Positions 24,550 to 35,960 of a DNA stretch of 64,000 nucleotides are shown piece after piece. Below the pieces are notes generated by a model. That model was not told the origin of the DNA, searched no databases, and worked only from the letters and a program-made list of their open reading frames with translations. The translations under genes and the position numbers were made by a program. Location: the NCBI RefSeq assembly GCF_905220415.1, contig NC_059542.1:8432001-8496000 (forward strand). Direction: 5' to 3'. Within the stretch, counting starts at the first letter, position 1. Each line of letters opens with the position of its first letter. This DNA comes from Colias croceus (Eukaryota > Arthropoda > Insecta > Lepidoptera > Pieridae).

Positions 24550-25818
24550 TTAACCTCCTGAGACCCAGGATTTTTTTTTCTTTCTTTTTTAATAAAAATT
24601 AGCTGTATCTGTTCTAATGCAATTATAGATATTCAAAAAAATGGTAAAAAAAATCTTTCGTGGAAAACTTGGATTTTCTTTATGTCATATATATATTACA
24701 AGGGGTCCCAGTTCCAAGTGTAATGAGTTTATGAAAATGAAGAAAAACTACATGTGTTTTTAGTTATTATATATTTTTAAACTTGAATCTAAATATTTAT
24801 GATTCTATCCATTGTTCTGTGTCTATTTTTTGTACCTTGGTTCAAAGATAGGTATTTTTAAGGGTGAGAAATAACCAGTTCAAGTATTTTGCACCGGCGC
24901 GGCGGTGTATTTATATTGTCACGTCCACCCCTAGGTCTTATTTCTTATCCATCCTCTCGGTCAGCCTCCTCTAATGCTTGCTCCACGTCATGTGCGTCCC
25001 CAAGATGGTCTGCCAACAACTGAAGACGACATACATAGTAACGATTCTGTCTGACATGACTCATACTCAGTGGACGAATGGAAGAAGAATCATTTTCTGG
25101 TATTTGGGCGGCTTCATCGGTATCATTTGGGGGATTATCTTCATCTCAAACATTTATTTATTCAATTAGACTTCTTCTAAAAGCACTTTTAAATCGTCAT
25201 TACAGTATTAACATTTACCACCCTTTCGGAAAGCAGTATCTATGGAGAAGAACCGGCAAGAAACTCCATAGGTCTATCATATAGGTCAATATTTGACTCA
25301 TCCAGGTGTTGGTAGATCTCAGTATCTTATAATCCTTGAAAATTATAATAAAATCTGTAACATAAACTAAAGAATGTCATATAGGTAATACATGGGGCCC
25401 TAGTAACCAATGCCAATTTGGCAAGAATTGAGACCAAATGTCTTACCAGTATGACATAAAAGAAAACATTTATATTTTTCACAAGTTTTAGATTTATCTT
25501 ACAAAATAACTATTGCGGTTGCAGAAATAATATCTATTATCATTAGATATACAAAGATATACTGAAATATACTAATGGTTTCCCTAGAAATGTAAGATTA
25601 CTGACCACGTGTTTGCCGTCGCACAGCCACCGTCAACTTCCAAATGAGAATACTTCAAATCAGTGTCACATAAAAAACCAAAAACCGTTTAGTATAGCGG
25701 ATGACATACCACTACATCGATTTGAGGTATTATTCTCGCATATACGCAAAAGATGGCGTTGAAATATTTTTTTATTGTTTATGTAATATATATATGACCG
25801 TAGGCTCCAGGAGGTTAA
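24550..25818 (-). mobile_element. piggyBac-like non-autonomous element with TTAA ends
   Basis: The segment is bounded by TTAA on both sides (24550-24553 and 25815-25818). Its ends are inverted: CCTCCTGAGACCC on the left and the complement of CCTCCTGGAGCC on the right. A TTAA target and short CCY-type ends are the hallmark of piggyBac elements. On the minus strand, about 24946-25152 encodes an acidic-to-Ser-rich frame (DEAAQIPENDSSSIRPLSMS...) of about 68 codons. It resembles a transposase N-terminus and ends in a stop. The catalytic DDD domain is absent, so this is a deletion derivative of about 1.26 kb. The family call rests on the ends rather than on the frame. Confidence 0.65.
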
Positions 25819-26990
25819 ATGAACCGGGAATACCGACTTGTATTTGAAGTCACCACCGAAATAGAAACGATGCGATAGTATAAACATTTCTGTGTGAACT
25901 AGCTGTAAATCAATTCCTTTAATCTGTAAACAAAAAATTGACCGAATAAAATAGTTCTTTATAAACAAGGCTATGAAAACTTCATTCGTGCTACACAATT
26001 ATTGAGCAAATCATATTCACAACGAGAAATGTCCTTATTATTATCTCCTAAGTGCAAGTTATATTATATCTATGTATAGTGGCAGTTAATATAACCTACA
26101 ACACACTCAATCTACTCCCATACAAATAAATACACCACACACACTTAAATTAATATCACTTTTACACATTACAATTCATTGCCAATATTTTATTACATGG
26201 TTTCACATTATCCTGGTAAGCAGGTTTAAATTATCCTCTACACAATTATGAATGGGCATTCGCTGATTCCGATATAAAAAAGAAGTTATTTTTAAGTAAC
26301 GTTTCTTGTCACTAGTAATACCTAATTATTATTACGATGTCAGAGTTTTGACGAAAATACACCTATTAAATACGTACATGATAATATACCTATCATTTAT
26401 CATATTGTACGCATGAGTATCTTATAAAGTGGTCGTTATAAAAAGGCATAATAATTATGAATCCTATCGGGAATAACATACTTGATACATTCTAGTATAT
26501 TTTGGACTTTATGTGATACAGTCGCAAATATATCTTAAATTTCTAATTCCTTAACTGTTCTAGTACGAATAACTCCACCATGTCGTCTCTAATTATAATT
26601 GGATTTATTATTTCCCGCATAAGACATCGCTCATAAATCAGTAGGTACTTACTAAATTTAAGAAAAGTTAAGATTTTAAGAATAGTATTTAACGTCATAA
26701 ACTTCGCATGTAGAGGTAATAAAAATAATGCAATGAATTTATATCGCTCTAAACATTAAATTATGAGGATTTCATTCAGGAAAATAGAGTAGGTACTTAC
26801 TTTAATTGTAAATAATATCGTGTAGACTAGATCATAATCACAGTGCATATTAAAACAAACTGCAACCAAAACTTACAACACCTAATTCAAATTGGATTTC
26901 GGATTTTTCGTTGGTAGTTGGTATCAAAAGTGCGTATCGAAAAAAATAAATTAAACATAATTACATGTATTCTACAACAAAATAATAATA
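25819..26990. other. Intergenic and 3' side of the TMEM35-like gene
   Basis: AT-rich. The right end must hold the 3' UTR of the leftward TMEM35-like gene, whose stop is at 26991. The 110-codon minus-strand frame at 25666-25998 straddles the end of the piggyBac-like element and is not credible as a gene. Confidence 0.4.
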
Positions 26991-29900
26991 TCAATCTCGC
27001 TTTAGACCGTTCCCGTTTTGAGCAGCGGCCATCTTTTCCAGCATTTCACGGCGATGCGTTTGGTACCTGTAACGAGAAACTTATTGAACATCCTGTTTAT
27101 CGGAATACACAAGTTATATTTTGATATAGATGTTTTTTATTACATTAGAATAGAGAATTTAAATTGCAGTTTTCCTTACATAGCATTCCTAGAGGTTTTG
27201 TTAACTTAATAAATAGGTACTCAATTATGCACATGAGACGGGCCTTTTTGACGAACTACGTATATCTACGCAATTTTCAGTAATAACGCATGGAATGTCG
27301 TGTCGTGTAATGTAATTCGAGTCTTCCTTCATCATAAAAACAGCTAAACAATGGAATTCACTCCCTAACACAATTTTTCCTAAACAATACAACTTGGACC
27401 TCTTCAAAGCTAGCTCTGCTAAGCAGACGTGCAACCAAGTAGGCCACATCGCCGCCCATCAGGTGGGATTGTGGCCAAACCTCTGCCTACTGTTAATAAA
27501 AAAAATAAAAAAAAATGATGAAGTGATCAAATAGATTTGTTACTTAGATTTGTTATTTAATAACGTATGTAATGATCAAATAGATAGTTATCTAATATAT
27601 TTTACATGACCTAACTAATTTTCTCTGTAGGATTGTGTTGAAACGGGATTAATTCGTTATTAGTGTGAGATCGCACCAGCTGCTGTTATTGAGCTAATTA
27701 GATTTTAAAGACCGGTTAATGGCTTTCTATTTATATGCTTTTGAAACAAATTAATCGTGTCTGGGAATTCATGTTTTCATATTAAAAGAAAATTTCGCAT
27801 TCATTGTTTAGATTATCTATCTATGGCTGGCGCTGGCCATATTGCGTACCCGTATAGGCATTATGGCCTTCAAGTTTTGCAAAGAAAGATAATATAACTT
27901 TAAAAAAATTATATAAAATGGTATCTACAAGTTTGGCGATTAGTCTGCAATCTTTTTTTTTTTGGCAGCGTACGATGATTATTTTTACCTAAGTACATAA
28001 TACAGGTTAAACCATACCTACAGGACAAAAATAAACATAAAAGTCAGGTATCATAATTATATCAAATGTGATCCTACTGTATATAGGGTATATTAAACTT
28101 TTTAAATTCTGTAGCTACCACAGTAGCTACACTCAGGTACTTATAGATTAAAAATACAGATGAGCCATTACGGACATGATATAACATAACCATACTACCA
28201 GCAGCATAATAGCGACCGCATTCAAATATCTAAAAATGATTAAACATTTATTGCCATTGGTTCGAATTCATTATGCCCACGACAGGCGATTCGTCATAGC
28301 GGAATCTCTGGCCACACGCCAGCCCCACGCGGGTGTGATAGAACTAATTTTATTCACTAACCCATGTTTATATCATGTAAAAATTGGTCAAGGTGCGGCA
28401 TTATCATATTCACACACATGCTTTATATTGACGCACGTATCGAAAATAGAAAAATTATTATTGACTATCTCTATTCGCTGATAAAACTTTTAGTGGCCGT
28501 TACGGAGATGAAACGAATGTCGTTTCGGATGGATCATATGGTTTGAGCGATATTTTAATATGGCATGAAGTATGCTCCTGTACCTAATGTCCCCTAAACT
28601 GAAACATGTATGCAGTGACGTCAGATACCCACTGTACTATTCGAAATATGATGATCGCTAAATATTTTATATCACATCAAATGTTAAATGGTTACCCTTT
28701 ACGTATAATATTTTGTTTGGATAACTGAATTTATTTTTTCAAGCTCACACAAGCTGTGGCGTGTTGCTGGATTGAATGACACTTGTTTAAATTGTTATTC
28801 GGCATAGGACAGAGTGGGAGTATACATATACACAAATAGTTATTTTAAATCATTACACATCGTTTAAAAACCTATAGAGATTTAAATTATGAATTTATTG
28901 TTACTTGCGAATCTATAACAGTGTTTTTATAATGGACTAACTCAGATATTTCAAGTAATAGATACTTAATACCTTAAAAATTATAAATTGTAGGTATGTA
29001 TGCTTTGAAATTATACCGAACAATAAATATTTTTTAAGCAGATATATTTTTAGAGACCTCATCTCCATTTCTGAAAGTACATTTTTGAAGTGAAACTTCT
29101 TTAGGCGCGTTGGGAGCAAAATTTCATGGCTATACCGTCACGTCATGGAAAAAGGCAACGATTTTGGTATCTTTGAATCTTGTCAAAGAAGTTTCACTTC
29201 TGACACGTGTGCTTGTTCCTTATTTACAACATTAATTATTTGAAGCGTAGATCTTTTTGCAGAAGTTACCTCCATATCTGAAAATACATTTTTTAAAGTT
29301 ATATTCAATAACATTACCAAACAACAAGCCGTCCACACAGCATGAAGAAGAACACGAGCGTGGGCGCGCACCGGTCGAACGGGTCGCTGATCGCAATGTG
29401 CGAGTACGCGGCCAGCACCATCAGCAGGATGAGGCCTATGTTCGCTGCGTTCTTTATCCTCTCTGTAATAGAGGGGACTGGTTTTTAACCGACTTCAAAA
29501 AAAAGGAGGAGGTTATCAATTCGGCCGGTATGTTTTTTTTTATGTATGTACACCGATTACTCCGTGGTTTCTGAACCGATTTATGAGATTCTTTTTTTGT
29601 TCGATGCGGGATGGTGTCGAATTTGTCCCATAACAATTTTATTCCGATAGGCCCAGTAGTTTTTATTTTATGAGCATTTTTTTCTGTATTTGTAAATGTT
29701 GCAAGTGCAAGTTTGAAGTCGGTTGTTTTTAACGCAGTTATCACTTGTATGAAGACATTTTCGTCCGCGTTTTTAAAGGATAACCCGCATAGTTCCCGTC
29801 CCTGTGGGATTTTCGGGATAAAAAGTTTTATTCTGGACTTAGCAGCTACCATAGAAAATTGCATTGTAATCGGTTCAGAGTTACGGGAAAGAATAACAAA

Positions 29901-32900
29901 CGTCCATCTAACCATACTCACAAACTTATAATACAAGTAGGACAGGTTTTATGAAATAGAGCGTTTTGTTTGTTTGAATGGTTGAAAAATTAACTGGTTA
30001 CAGTTACAATTGGAAAGAATAAAAATATAGTAAGTCTAATATTGTACAATGACCGCACGCTTATATACTTTCCATCATACTGGGAAATTAAGAAAAAATG
30101 TTACGTATAACAAGAAACTCAGGAAAGAATTAAAATCCAGATACCTTCTACATTTGTCAATTCTCAAATGAAGTTTTAAAACTGAACACATTATCTACAT
30201 CCAATTTATAGGAGTTTATGACCACGAAGTCTATTCACGTAATCTTTGAAGTTTAAAGTAGGTACCTACTAAAGCAATCATTTAAGAGCTATTATTTTCG
30301 AATTCAAACGCTTCAATGCTCCCATGCCTTTCATTCATGTAATATGAATGTTTTTAAAATTAAATAAGTTTACTAACAGATATGTAGATGAAGGATAGTA
30401 CCTAGGTACGGTAATACAGAAAATAGTCTCAACAGCGTGTTATTACAGAATAATATATAATTTCACAGGAGCCCTAGAATTACGTGATCCTATTTAGGAC
30501 ATACTCACGGTGTGGAATAAGAGCAAGAGCCAAGCCGAAGAGAATTTCGCAGCCTCCGATCGTCCGTCTGTACCATTTCGATGGCACTTTGAAGTCCAGC
30601 ATTTCAGTTAATGGAAATACTTTTGCGTATCTCACATACTCTTTTCTCTGCAAAAAGAAACATACTGTATACAAGCTGTATACCTACAGATTTTCTTTAA
30701 ACTGACTTATAAAGTGGAAATATATATAGACTGTTTAGCAAATTATATTTACTGTGATCATTTTTCAATGCTTGACGTTCGTCGATTAATATATTTATTA
30801 TCATATAATAACAAATGAACATTGTTGTTAATAATGTGATTAACTAACGAAATATTTGATTTATTCAAGCAGGTGTAAATAGATGTTGGTGGCAACCTTC
30901 CATACAATTAAAACCGATTCTAGAAGACTAGGTAAGTACCTACATAACAAAGTAGACTGTTCGTTATTACAGTGATAAAATTCAGTTACGAAGTTTATTT
31001 TATTTACATTATTTTTTTCAACAATTACCTACATAGACATTCAAATATCGTTTAACACATGTTTACATTTCACTTTTATGAACCGAAAATGAATAGTTAT
31101 TTCGACGTGTTTCATCCTAGAATATCCGTCTTAATTTGTGTAAGAAATTGGAACATGGTAATTGACTGCTTCTAGATTTATTTGTCTAAACCCAATAAAT
31201 GAAATACTTACATACTAAAACCTTCCTCAAGAATCACTCTATCAGTAAAAAACCGCATCAAAATCAATGATATTTTATGTATAGATACGTTATATACTAA
31301 GACCCCGTTTCCACCTGCAAGTAAACTTCTGCAAGAACTGTCCGACAGTCTGTCTGACAGCAGCTTGCATGTGTAAACTCGGCGTTTCCACCTGCAAGTA
31401 GACTTGCAAGTTGCTGTCAGACAGACTGTCGGACACTTCTCGCGGAAGTTTTCTTGCAGGTGGAAACGCGGCCTTACAATATATCCAAAAAAAATGCTTC
31501 ATATGCAGTGTCAGGCACACACAAATACAAGTTTCATTTTACTTAATTTATTACATTGACAGACTGTATAAGAGAGATGGCTATAATAAAATGATATAAA
31601 CAAAAAAGACAAAGATAGTTTGTCACTTCCGCGCAGGTGTAAGCAAAAGTCATAAGAATTCTCCAATTAAATATAAATAAACAAATAGTTGCCATGGCAA
31701 TTGGCATAGACTAACGACACAGAAGGTTCAATGTTACAGATGTTTCGTTTCCTGCACACGTAAACAAATGTGACAATTTCAGTTACTATTTAATTATTAT
31801 TATGAAGTTTTATTAAAATGAAAAAAACTTTTTTGGAGATATAACTGTATTAAGCATTTATTACTAGCTGTGGTGTTCGTTTTCGGTCATCATCATTTCA
31901 CCCGATAAACACCCACTGCTGAGCATAGTCCTCCTTATAGAACTCCATACGGACCGATCTTACGCTATTCGTTTCAAGGCAGTTCCCGGAACCCGTACAA
32001 GGTCATCACTCCAACTTGTAGGATATAATAATAGTGGTGCCTAGATGAAAAAAAGTATGAAATAAAAGAAAGGATGAAGTATAAGCCTTTTTTATCTAAA
32101 ACACAAATAAAATTTATGTTCAATAGCTATTTACAGAAAAGCAAATAGCATTTTTCGTCAGTAGCGATAATCTTTTCTTTAATGTATACGTATATTCAAC
32201 ATCATTTTTGCAAACAAACATTTTTGCCATCACGATTTCATTGTATATAATAAATAGATATATTTGTTAATTACATGCACTGTGTGGATTTAAATATAAA
32301 AATAATCAAGTATTTACCCAAATCGAAATTAATAAAATAACCGTTCTATTTTCAATAATCGTATCTACATGATAATCTTTGAACACAGTGTGCGCTAGCT
32401 TTGTCACACTAGTGATTGAAGCAATGTTTTATCCCTTTCATTATTTCAATACAAGTGTCAAGCAAGTGTCATTCATTAATAATTGCAAATTGTTATTTTT
32501 GCTCTAAAATTATAATATTTTAATACATTTACCTGTGATATGATATCCCTCTATCTTTCTATATTTTATTATCGTAATTTGTGCACTTTCTGAACACACA
32601 AGAAGGCATTATTGATAATTTTAACGTTTATATCAGCATGTGCGTTCGCTGTCACAAGTCACAATCTGACTGATTCCACTGGTCCCAATTAGGACCAATT
32701 CACGGTTTACGTTTTGGTGCGTTGGTAACGTATCTACCTCTTGTTTCTATATATATAATATCATTGATCAAAATCCGTTGCGTAGTTTTAAAGATTTAAG
32801 TAGGTATGCATAGAGATATTATAGGGACAGAGAAAATTGAACTTTGTTTTTTTATCTAGTATGATATAATATTATGTATCTAGTGATAATAGTTTTGCTT

Positions 32901-33459
32901 TTTCATCAGACTCCAAAATAGGAGGACGTTCTTAATAAGTTTTTTTTTTACTTCAATTCCAATTTTGATGATTCTTTTATTATTTGAAATTGAATCCCAA
33001 GTCAAAATTTTTGTGGAAATAATTCAATAATGTAAAATGATGGTGATGAGGTCTGCGCCTGCAAGATACGCTTCATAATGCTAGCATTTAAATGAATAAC
33101 ATCTTCTCTTTAAAATAGAGGAGAGAAATAAACATTATATTATTGAGTATATAAACACAATAAGATACGGCGCCTTCGAATCGGTCTGTCACCAGACAGC
33201 TCCACCGTGTTATTAGGCGGCAAGCCAAATACCAAAATAGCGAGGAACATCGCTTCGAAACAAAAATGTAATGCACCTAGCGACCTTTACATATTTCTTG
33301 AAGAAAATTTTTATCAAAAAATGTATTTAGAAATAATAATTCTCTTACCAATTCTTTGTGTAGCTCTTTAGATATCATTGGAGTTATTTTGGTGGTCCCC
33401 ATGAAAATAAAAAATAGACCCAAAAGGATGGATAAACTTTTAAGAACAATCGAACCCAT
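26991..33459 (-). CDS. TMEM35A: TMEM35/NACHO-like four-pass membrane protein, complete
   Basis: TMEM35A (NACHO) is an ER chaperone that promotes assembly of nicotinic acetylcholine receptors in mammals. The insect role is inferred. There are four coding exons: 33349-33459, 30509-30647, 29318-29462 and 26991-27066. They are phase-consistent and give 156 aa (human about 167). The order is: TM1 in SILLGLFFIFMGTTKITP, the motif LHKELRKEYVRYAKVFPL, TM2 around CEILFGLALALIP, TM3 NIGLILLMVLAAYSHIA, and TM4 after DPFDRCAPTLVFFFMLCGRL. A short cytosolic-type tail follows: YQTHRREMLEK...NGLKRD. The match to family blocks (GLFF.FMGT.K.TP, DP..R.A..LVF) is clear. The exon 3 donor is G|GTAATG within TTTGGTAATG. 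If it is not used, the frame stops at once (TGG TAA), giving 132 aa without the tail. Introns of 2.7, 1.0 and 2.3 kb carry repeats. Confidence 0.88.
27240..27515 (+). mobile_element. 5'-truncated LINE 3' end with reverse-transcriptase C-terminus
   Basis: In the frame through 27330-27480 the sequence reads SSFIIKTAKQWNSLPNTIFP, then a QYNLDLFK block. This is the 'WNSLP...F...Y.L..FK' ending typical of jockey/CR1-type ORF2 proteins. It is followed by 'GGCCACATCGCCGCCCATCA', 'GGTGGGATTGTGGCCAAACC' and an AATAAAAAAAATAAAAAAAA tail. Stops appear upstream in the same frame, so it is dead. It lies in the intron 3 region of the TMEM35-like gene, on the opposite strand. Confidence 0.7.
29058..29300. 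repeat. Fragmented interspersed repeat with inverted GAAGTTTCAC motifs
   Basis: GAAGTGAAACTTCTTTA at about 29089 faces AAAGAAGTTTCACTTCT at about 29188. The block 'CATNTCTGAAANTACATTTTT' occurs twice in direct order, at about 29062 and 29272. A related block, GGTATCTTTGAATC...GAAGTTTCACTCCTGAC, is found again at about 40120. This is a repeat family I cannot name. Confidence 0.45.
29481..29745 (+). mobile_element. 'AACCGACTTC' inverted-end element
   Basis: The copy starts TTTTTAACCGACTTCAAAAA, with GGAGGAGGTTATCAATTCGG after it, and ends GAAGTCGGTTGTTTTTAACG. The two ends are inverted repeats. A second copy lies at about 56708, and a palindromic derivative at 57170-57449. In the orientation of the TMEM35-like gene it ends about 18 bases before the splice acceptor of coding exon 3. 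I recognise this as a frequent lepidopteran MITE-like repeat but cannot give its class. Confidence 0.7.
29760..29935 (-). repeat. SINE/LINE-tail-like repeat fragment
   Basis: The inverse-oriented block 'AACCCGCATAGTTCCCGTCC', then a TGTGGGATTTTCGGGATAAAA stretch, matches the central part of the copies at 41.4 and 49.4 kb. The GCGGAAAGCTAGT end has decayed to TTTCGTCCGCG. Confidence 0.6.
31297..31475. mobile_element. Short foldback MITE in intron 1 of the TMEM35-like gene
   Basis: The ends are inverted: TAAGACCCCGTTTCCACCTG on the left, and CAGGTGGAAACGCGGCCTTA on the right. The interior carries two CTGCAAG and GTCAGACAGAC blocks facing each other, so about 175 bp can fold into one hairpin. 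An imperfect 3-bp TTA or 2-bp TA target duplication is possible. Confidence 0.7.
31880..32030 (+). repeat. Decayed lepidopteran interspersed repeat
   Basis: 'ACACCCACTGCTGAGCATAG', then TCCTCC, ACGGACCGATCTTACGC and AAGGTCATCACTCCAACTTG follow the order of a very common lepidopteran repeat ('CCACTGCTGGACATAGGCCT...' type). Family name uncertain; strongly mutated. Confidence 0.5.
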
Positions 33460-33789
33460 TTTTATTTTTTTTATATTTATAAATTTTCAGATTCGATAAT
33501 CAAATATCGTAGGTAATCGTTCACTTCACTAGCACTAGAACAAGTCCATACAGTATAAACACAATAATATTTCAAGTATATTGAATATTAAATTAAATTA
33601 GAGTGTTAATTCTTATGGCAATTTAAAAAAAAACTTTCACAAAATGAATGCTATCATTTATTATCATAGAAAATATCATTTTCAGAGAATCTGTACTCAG
33701 ACGAATGCGATTCGCGCCGGCGCGAAAAAAATCCATACTTTTTTTTTTAAACGCCATTCAATTTTATGTCACGGATACTGAGTCTAAAG
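33460..33789. promoter_or_regulatory. 5' region of the TMEM35-like gene
   Basis: Directly upstream of the ATG at 33459, which sits in an AAAAATGG context. AT-rich, with no clear core-promoter motif. A short GC-rich palindrome, GCGCCGGCGC, lies at 33714-33723. Confidence 0.35.
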
Positions 33790-34795
33790 CGTCTTATTCA
33801 CGGTCCATCTTGACGTACGTCCCGCCAAGGTCATACACGATGCACGACGCATATTCACGGTCCATCCCCGCTGTACGTCAGCTCAAGGCTGCCAGTGTTG
33901 CCACCGAAGTATCAAGCTACCCACCAGAAGAGACCTCTGAAACCACCAGAAATCCACTGTGCTGGATGTATAAAGAGTAAATAAATATTTTTAAAAATGT
34001 GTTTTTTTGTACTTTTTGCAGTACCTAAGAATTTTTCATTATTTTTAAATGAATTATATGAATCCAAACATTCCAAATCTAAATTTATTTCAAGAGCTCA
34101 TTTTTAATTAATTTTTAATGAAGCTCGGTTTCTCTCTTCACGCCACTTCACATTCATGACCGAAAAGACTATTTCAGTAAATGCTGAAGTGGCGGGAACA
34201 GAGAGTATAATATAGCTAATCATTTTTTTTAAACAAACAAATTTGTTAGGACATTTTTTTAAAATAAATTGCCATTTTTCTGCAGTGGACTTTTGCATAA
34301 AATCTTTGTTATTCAACAATTCGCCTTGGAGTTCTTTTAAAATAATAACTTCTGAATATAAACTGTCCATGTGTACTAGGTTGATCCAAAAGTAATGATA
34401 ATTGGGTATTTCCTGTGTACATAAAAATATAAAATAACTGTTTCTTGCTTGCTCATGTACTCACTACGTTATCACAAAACTAAACTAACTACTAAGTTAT
34501 CACAAAAAAATCATATCAATAGGCCACGTTTCCAAGTATTTACATTAATTTCTGTTGGCAACACTGATCTGCTGTACAGCAAGCCTATTCACGATCAAGC
34601 ATGCACGATGCACGATGCGCTTGCACGACGTTCGCGGTGGTGGGGATGCTCGCTGGACGAAAAATTCGTCGTGCACATCCAGCAACGTAATAATAATAAT
34701 TATTGACGTACGTCAAGACTATTCACGGTCGTTTTGCGTCGTGCATCGTGTATGACCTTGGCGGGACGTACGTCAAGATGGACCGTGAATACGAC
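33790..34795 (-). mobile_element. hAT transposon remnant with 60-bp inverted ends
   Basis: 33790-33850 (TATTCACGGTCCATCTTGAC, then GTACGTCCCGCCAAGGTCAT) is repeated in inverse at 34736-34795. Between them, 34104-34370 on the minus strand encodes 88 residues with SVPATSAFTEIVFSVMNVKW followed by REERNR. This is the conserved core of the hAT C-terminal dimerisation domain; the family usually has FTER where this has FTEI. The catalytic part upstream is missing, so this is a non-autonomous derivative of about 1 kb. I could not confirm the 8-bp target duplication expected of hAT. Confidence 0.75.
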
Positions 34796-34864
34796 GTTTA
34801 TTCTGTGGTTTAATCAGATAATTTTGCGGTTTAGATACGAGTCATTTGGTTTGAAAATATTCCC

Positions 34865-35372
34865 CGTTTTCCAATTACAGCACTAGAGCGCATTATGCGG
34901 CATAATGCTTAACGTTGAATGTTTCAACTACAGCAACGCTTCGCACAATCGAGCACTTTTAAAAGTAATGCGCATGAATTGATGCGTGCAATCGATTTAT
35001 CATTAATTGTTGGAAAATAATTTAAAGCTTTCGTTTCATTGTAGTTTTTTCGAAATAATCAAAGTTAATTCAAATTGTGTTAAAAAAATAAATATAAGTA
35101 TGGATGAAGGTACAAACATTGAAAAAAATGATAGTGAAATAATCAAAATCCAAATTATACTTAAAGTAACCGTAAATAGTTTTCAACCAATTATTATGTA
35201 TACCACTTTATTTACACATTAATGAGGTTATTTCTAACTCTATGAATATTTTTTTTTCAACACTGAACTTAGCGCAACCTGCTGGTGCATTTCACGTTCC
35301 AATTAAGCATCAGCATAATTCGGCATTGTGCGGCACTGAGTCGCATTATGCTCTGTAATTGGAAAACAGGCA
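34865..35372. mobile_element. TIR element, about 0.5 kb
   Basis: The left end CGTTTTCCAATTACAGCACT, with GCGCATTATGC following, faces the right end CGCATTATGCTCTGTAATTG then GAAAACAGG. GCATAATGC-like blocks recur inside. The 71-codon frame at 35007-35222 is not transposase-like. This is a non-autonomous DNA element directly next to the hAT remnant. Confidence 0.65.
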
Positions 35373-35499
35373 TTATTGACAAATTATGGGCGGTCTACAC
35401 AACACAAAATTAGTTTGCACATGACTGTCAAAATCACCAAAATGAATGACCTACAAATATAAATATTCGAGGAAGTTTATACTTGAATTGGTTTATTAT

Positions 35500-35690
35500 T
35501 AACTAGCGGTCCGCCCCGGCTTCGCCCGTGGTACATTTTTACGTTTTCTCTCCATAAGAAATTAAGAACCATCCTCGTACTTCAAGAAATGTAATAAAAA
35601 AAGAATTAACGAAATCGGTTCAGTTGTTCTCGAGTTGCGCTTACCAACACATTTTGCGATTCATTTTTATATTATAGATGTTCAACACTT
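35500..35690 (-). repeat. SINE/LINE-tail-like repeat copy
   Basis: It begins ACTAGCGGTCCGCCCCGGCT, then TCGCCCGTGGTACA, and continues through AACGAAATCGGTTCAGTTGTTCTCGAG to TTTTATATTATAGAT. The ends correspond to the copy at 46.05-46.24 kb in the opposite orientation, which also has GGGCGAAGCCGGGGCGGACC. Confidence 0.65.
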
Positions 35691-35960
35691 ATAGGCCAGC
35701 ATGGCCGGTAAGTCGTTCGAAAACTAAAATCGAAAGATTTTGTTTATTTAGTAGGTAACCAATTTTTCGTCCTAGGTTAGTATTAGTTGTGGTATTAGTC
35801 TTTCTCTTTCTTGACAACACGACGGATATTGTAGCTGCTGCTAATTGTTTTAGGTCGCAGGCGTTTTGTATTAATTCACCGTTTACAAATGCATTTTTTT
35901 GTAATATAGTGAGGATTTACGGAGTTCCTGTTTCTATGTAGTTGAAAAAGAACATGAACA

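Noticed and set aside
25666..25998. 110-codon minus-strand frame
   Set aside because: Straddles the end of the piggyBac-like element and flanking DNA and has no protein-like features.
29314..29462. Ending the TMEM35-like protein at the TAA directly after GRLVVW
   Set aside because: A GTAATG donor inside that codon splices in exact phase to a 24-residue tail exon at 26991-27066, so the longer model is preferred. The short form is kept as a possible variant.
33277..33348. Extension of the first TMEM35-like exon to its own stop (60 residues)
   Set aside because: GTAAGA at 33348 is a good donor, and the spliced sequence LHKEL-RKEYVRYAKVFPL fits the family better than the read-through.
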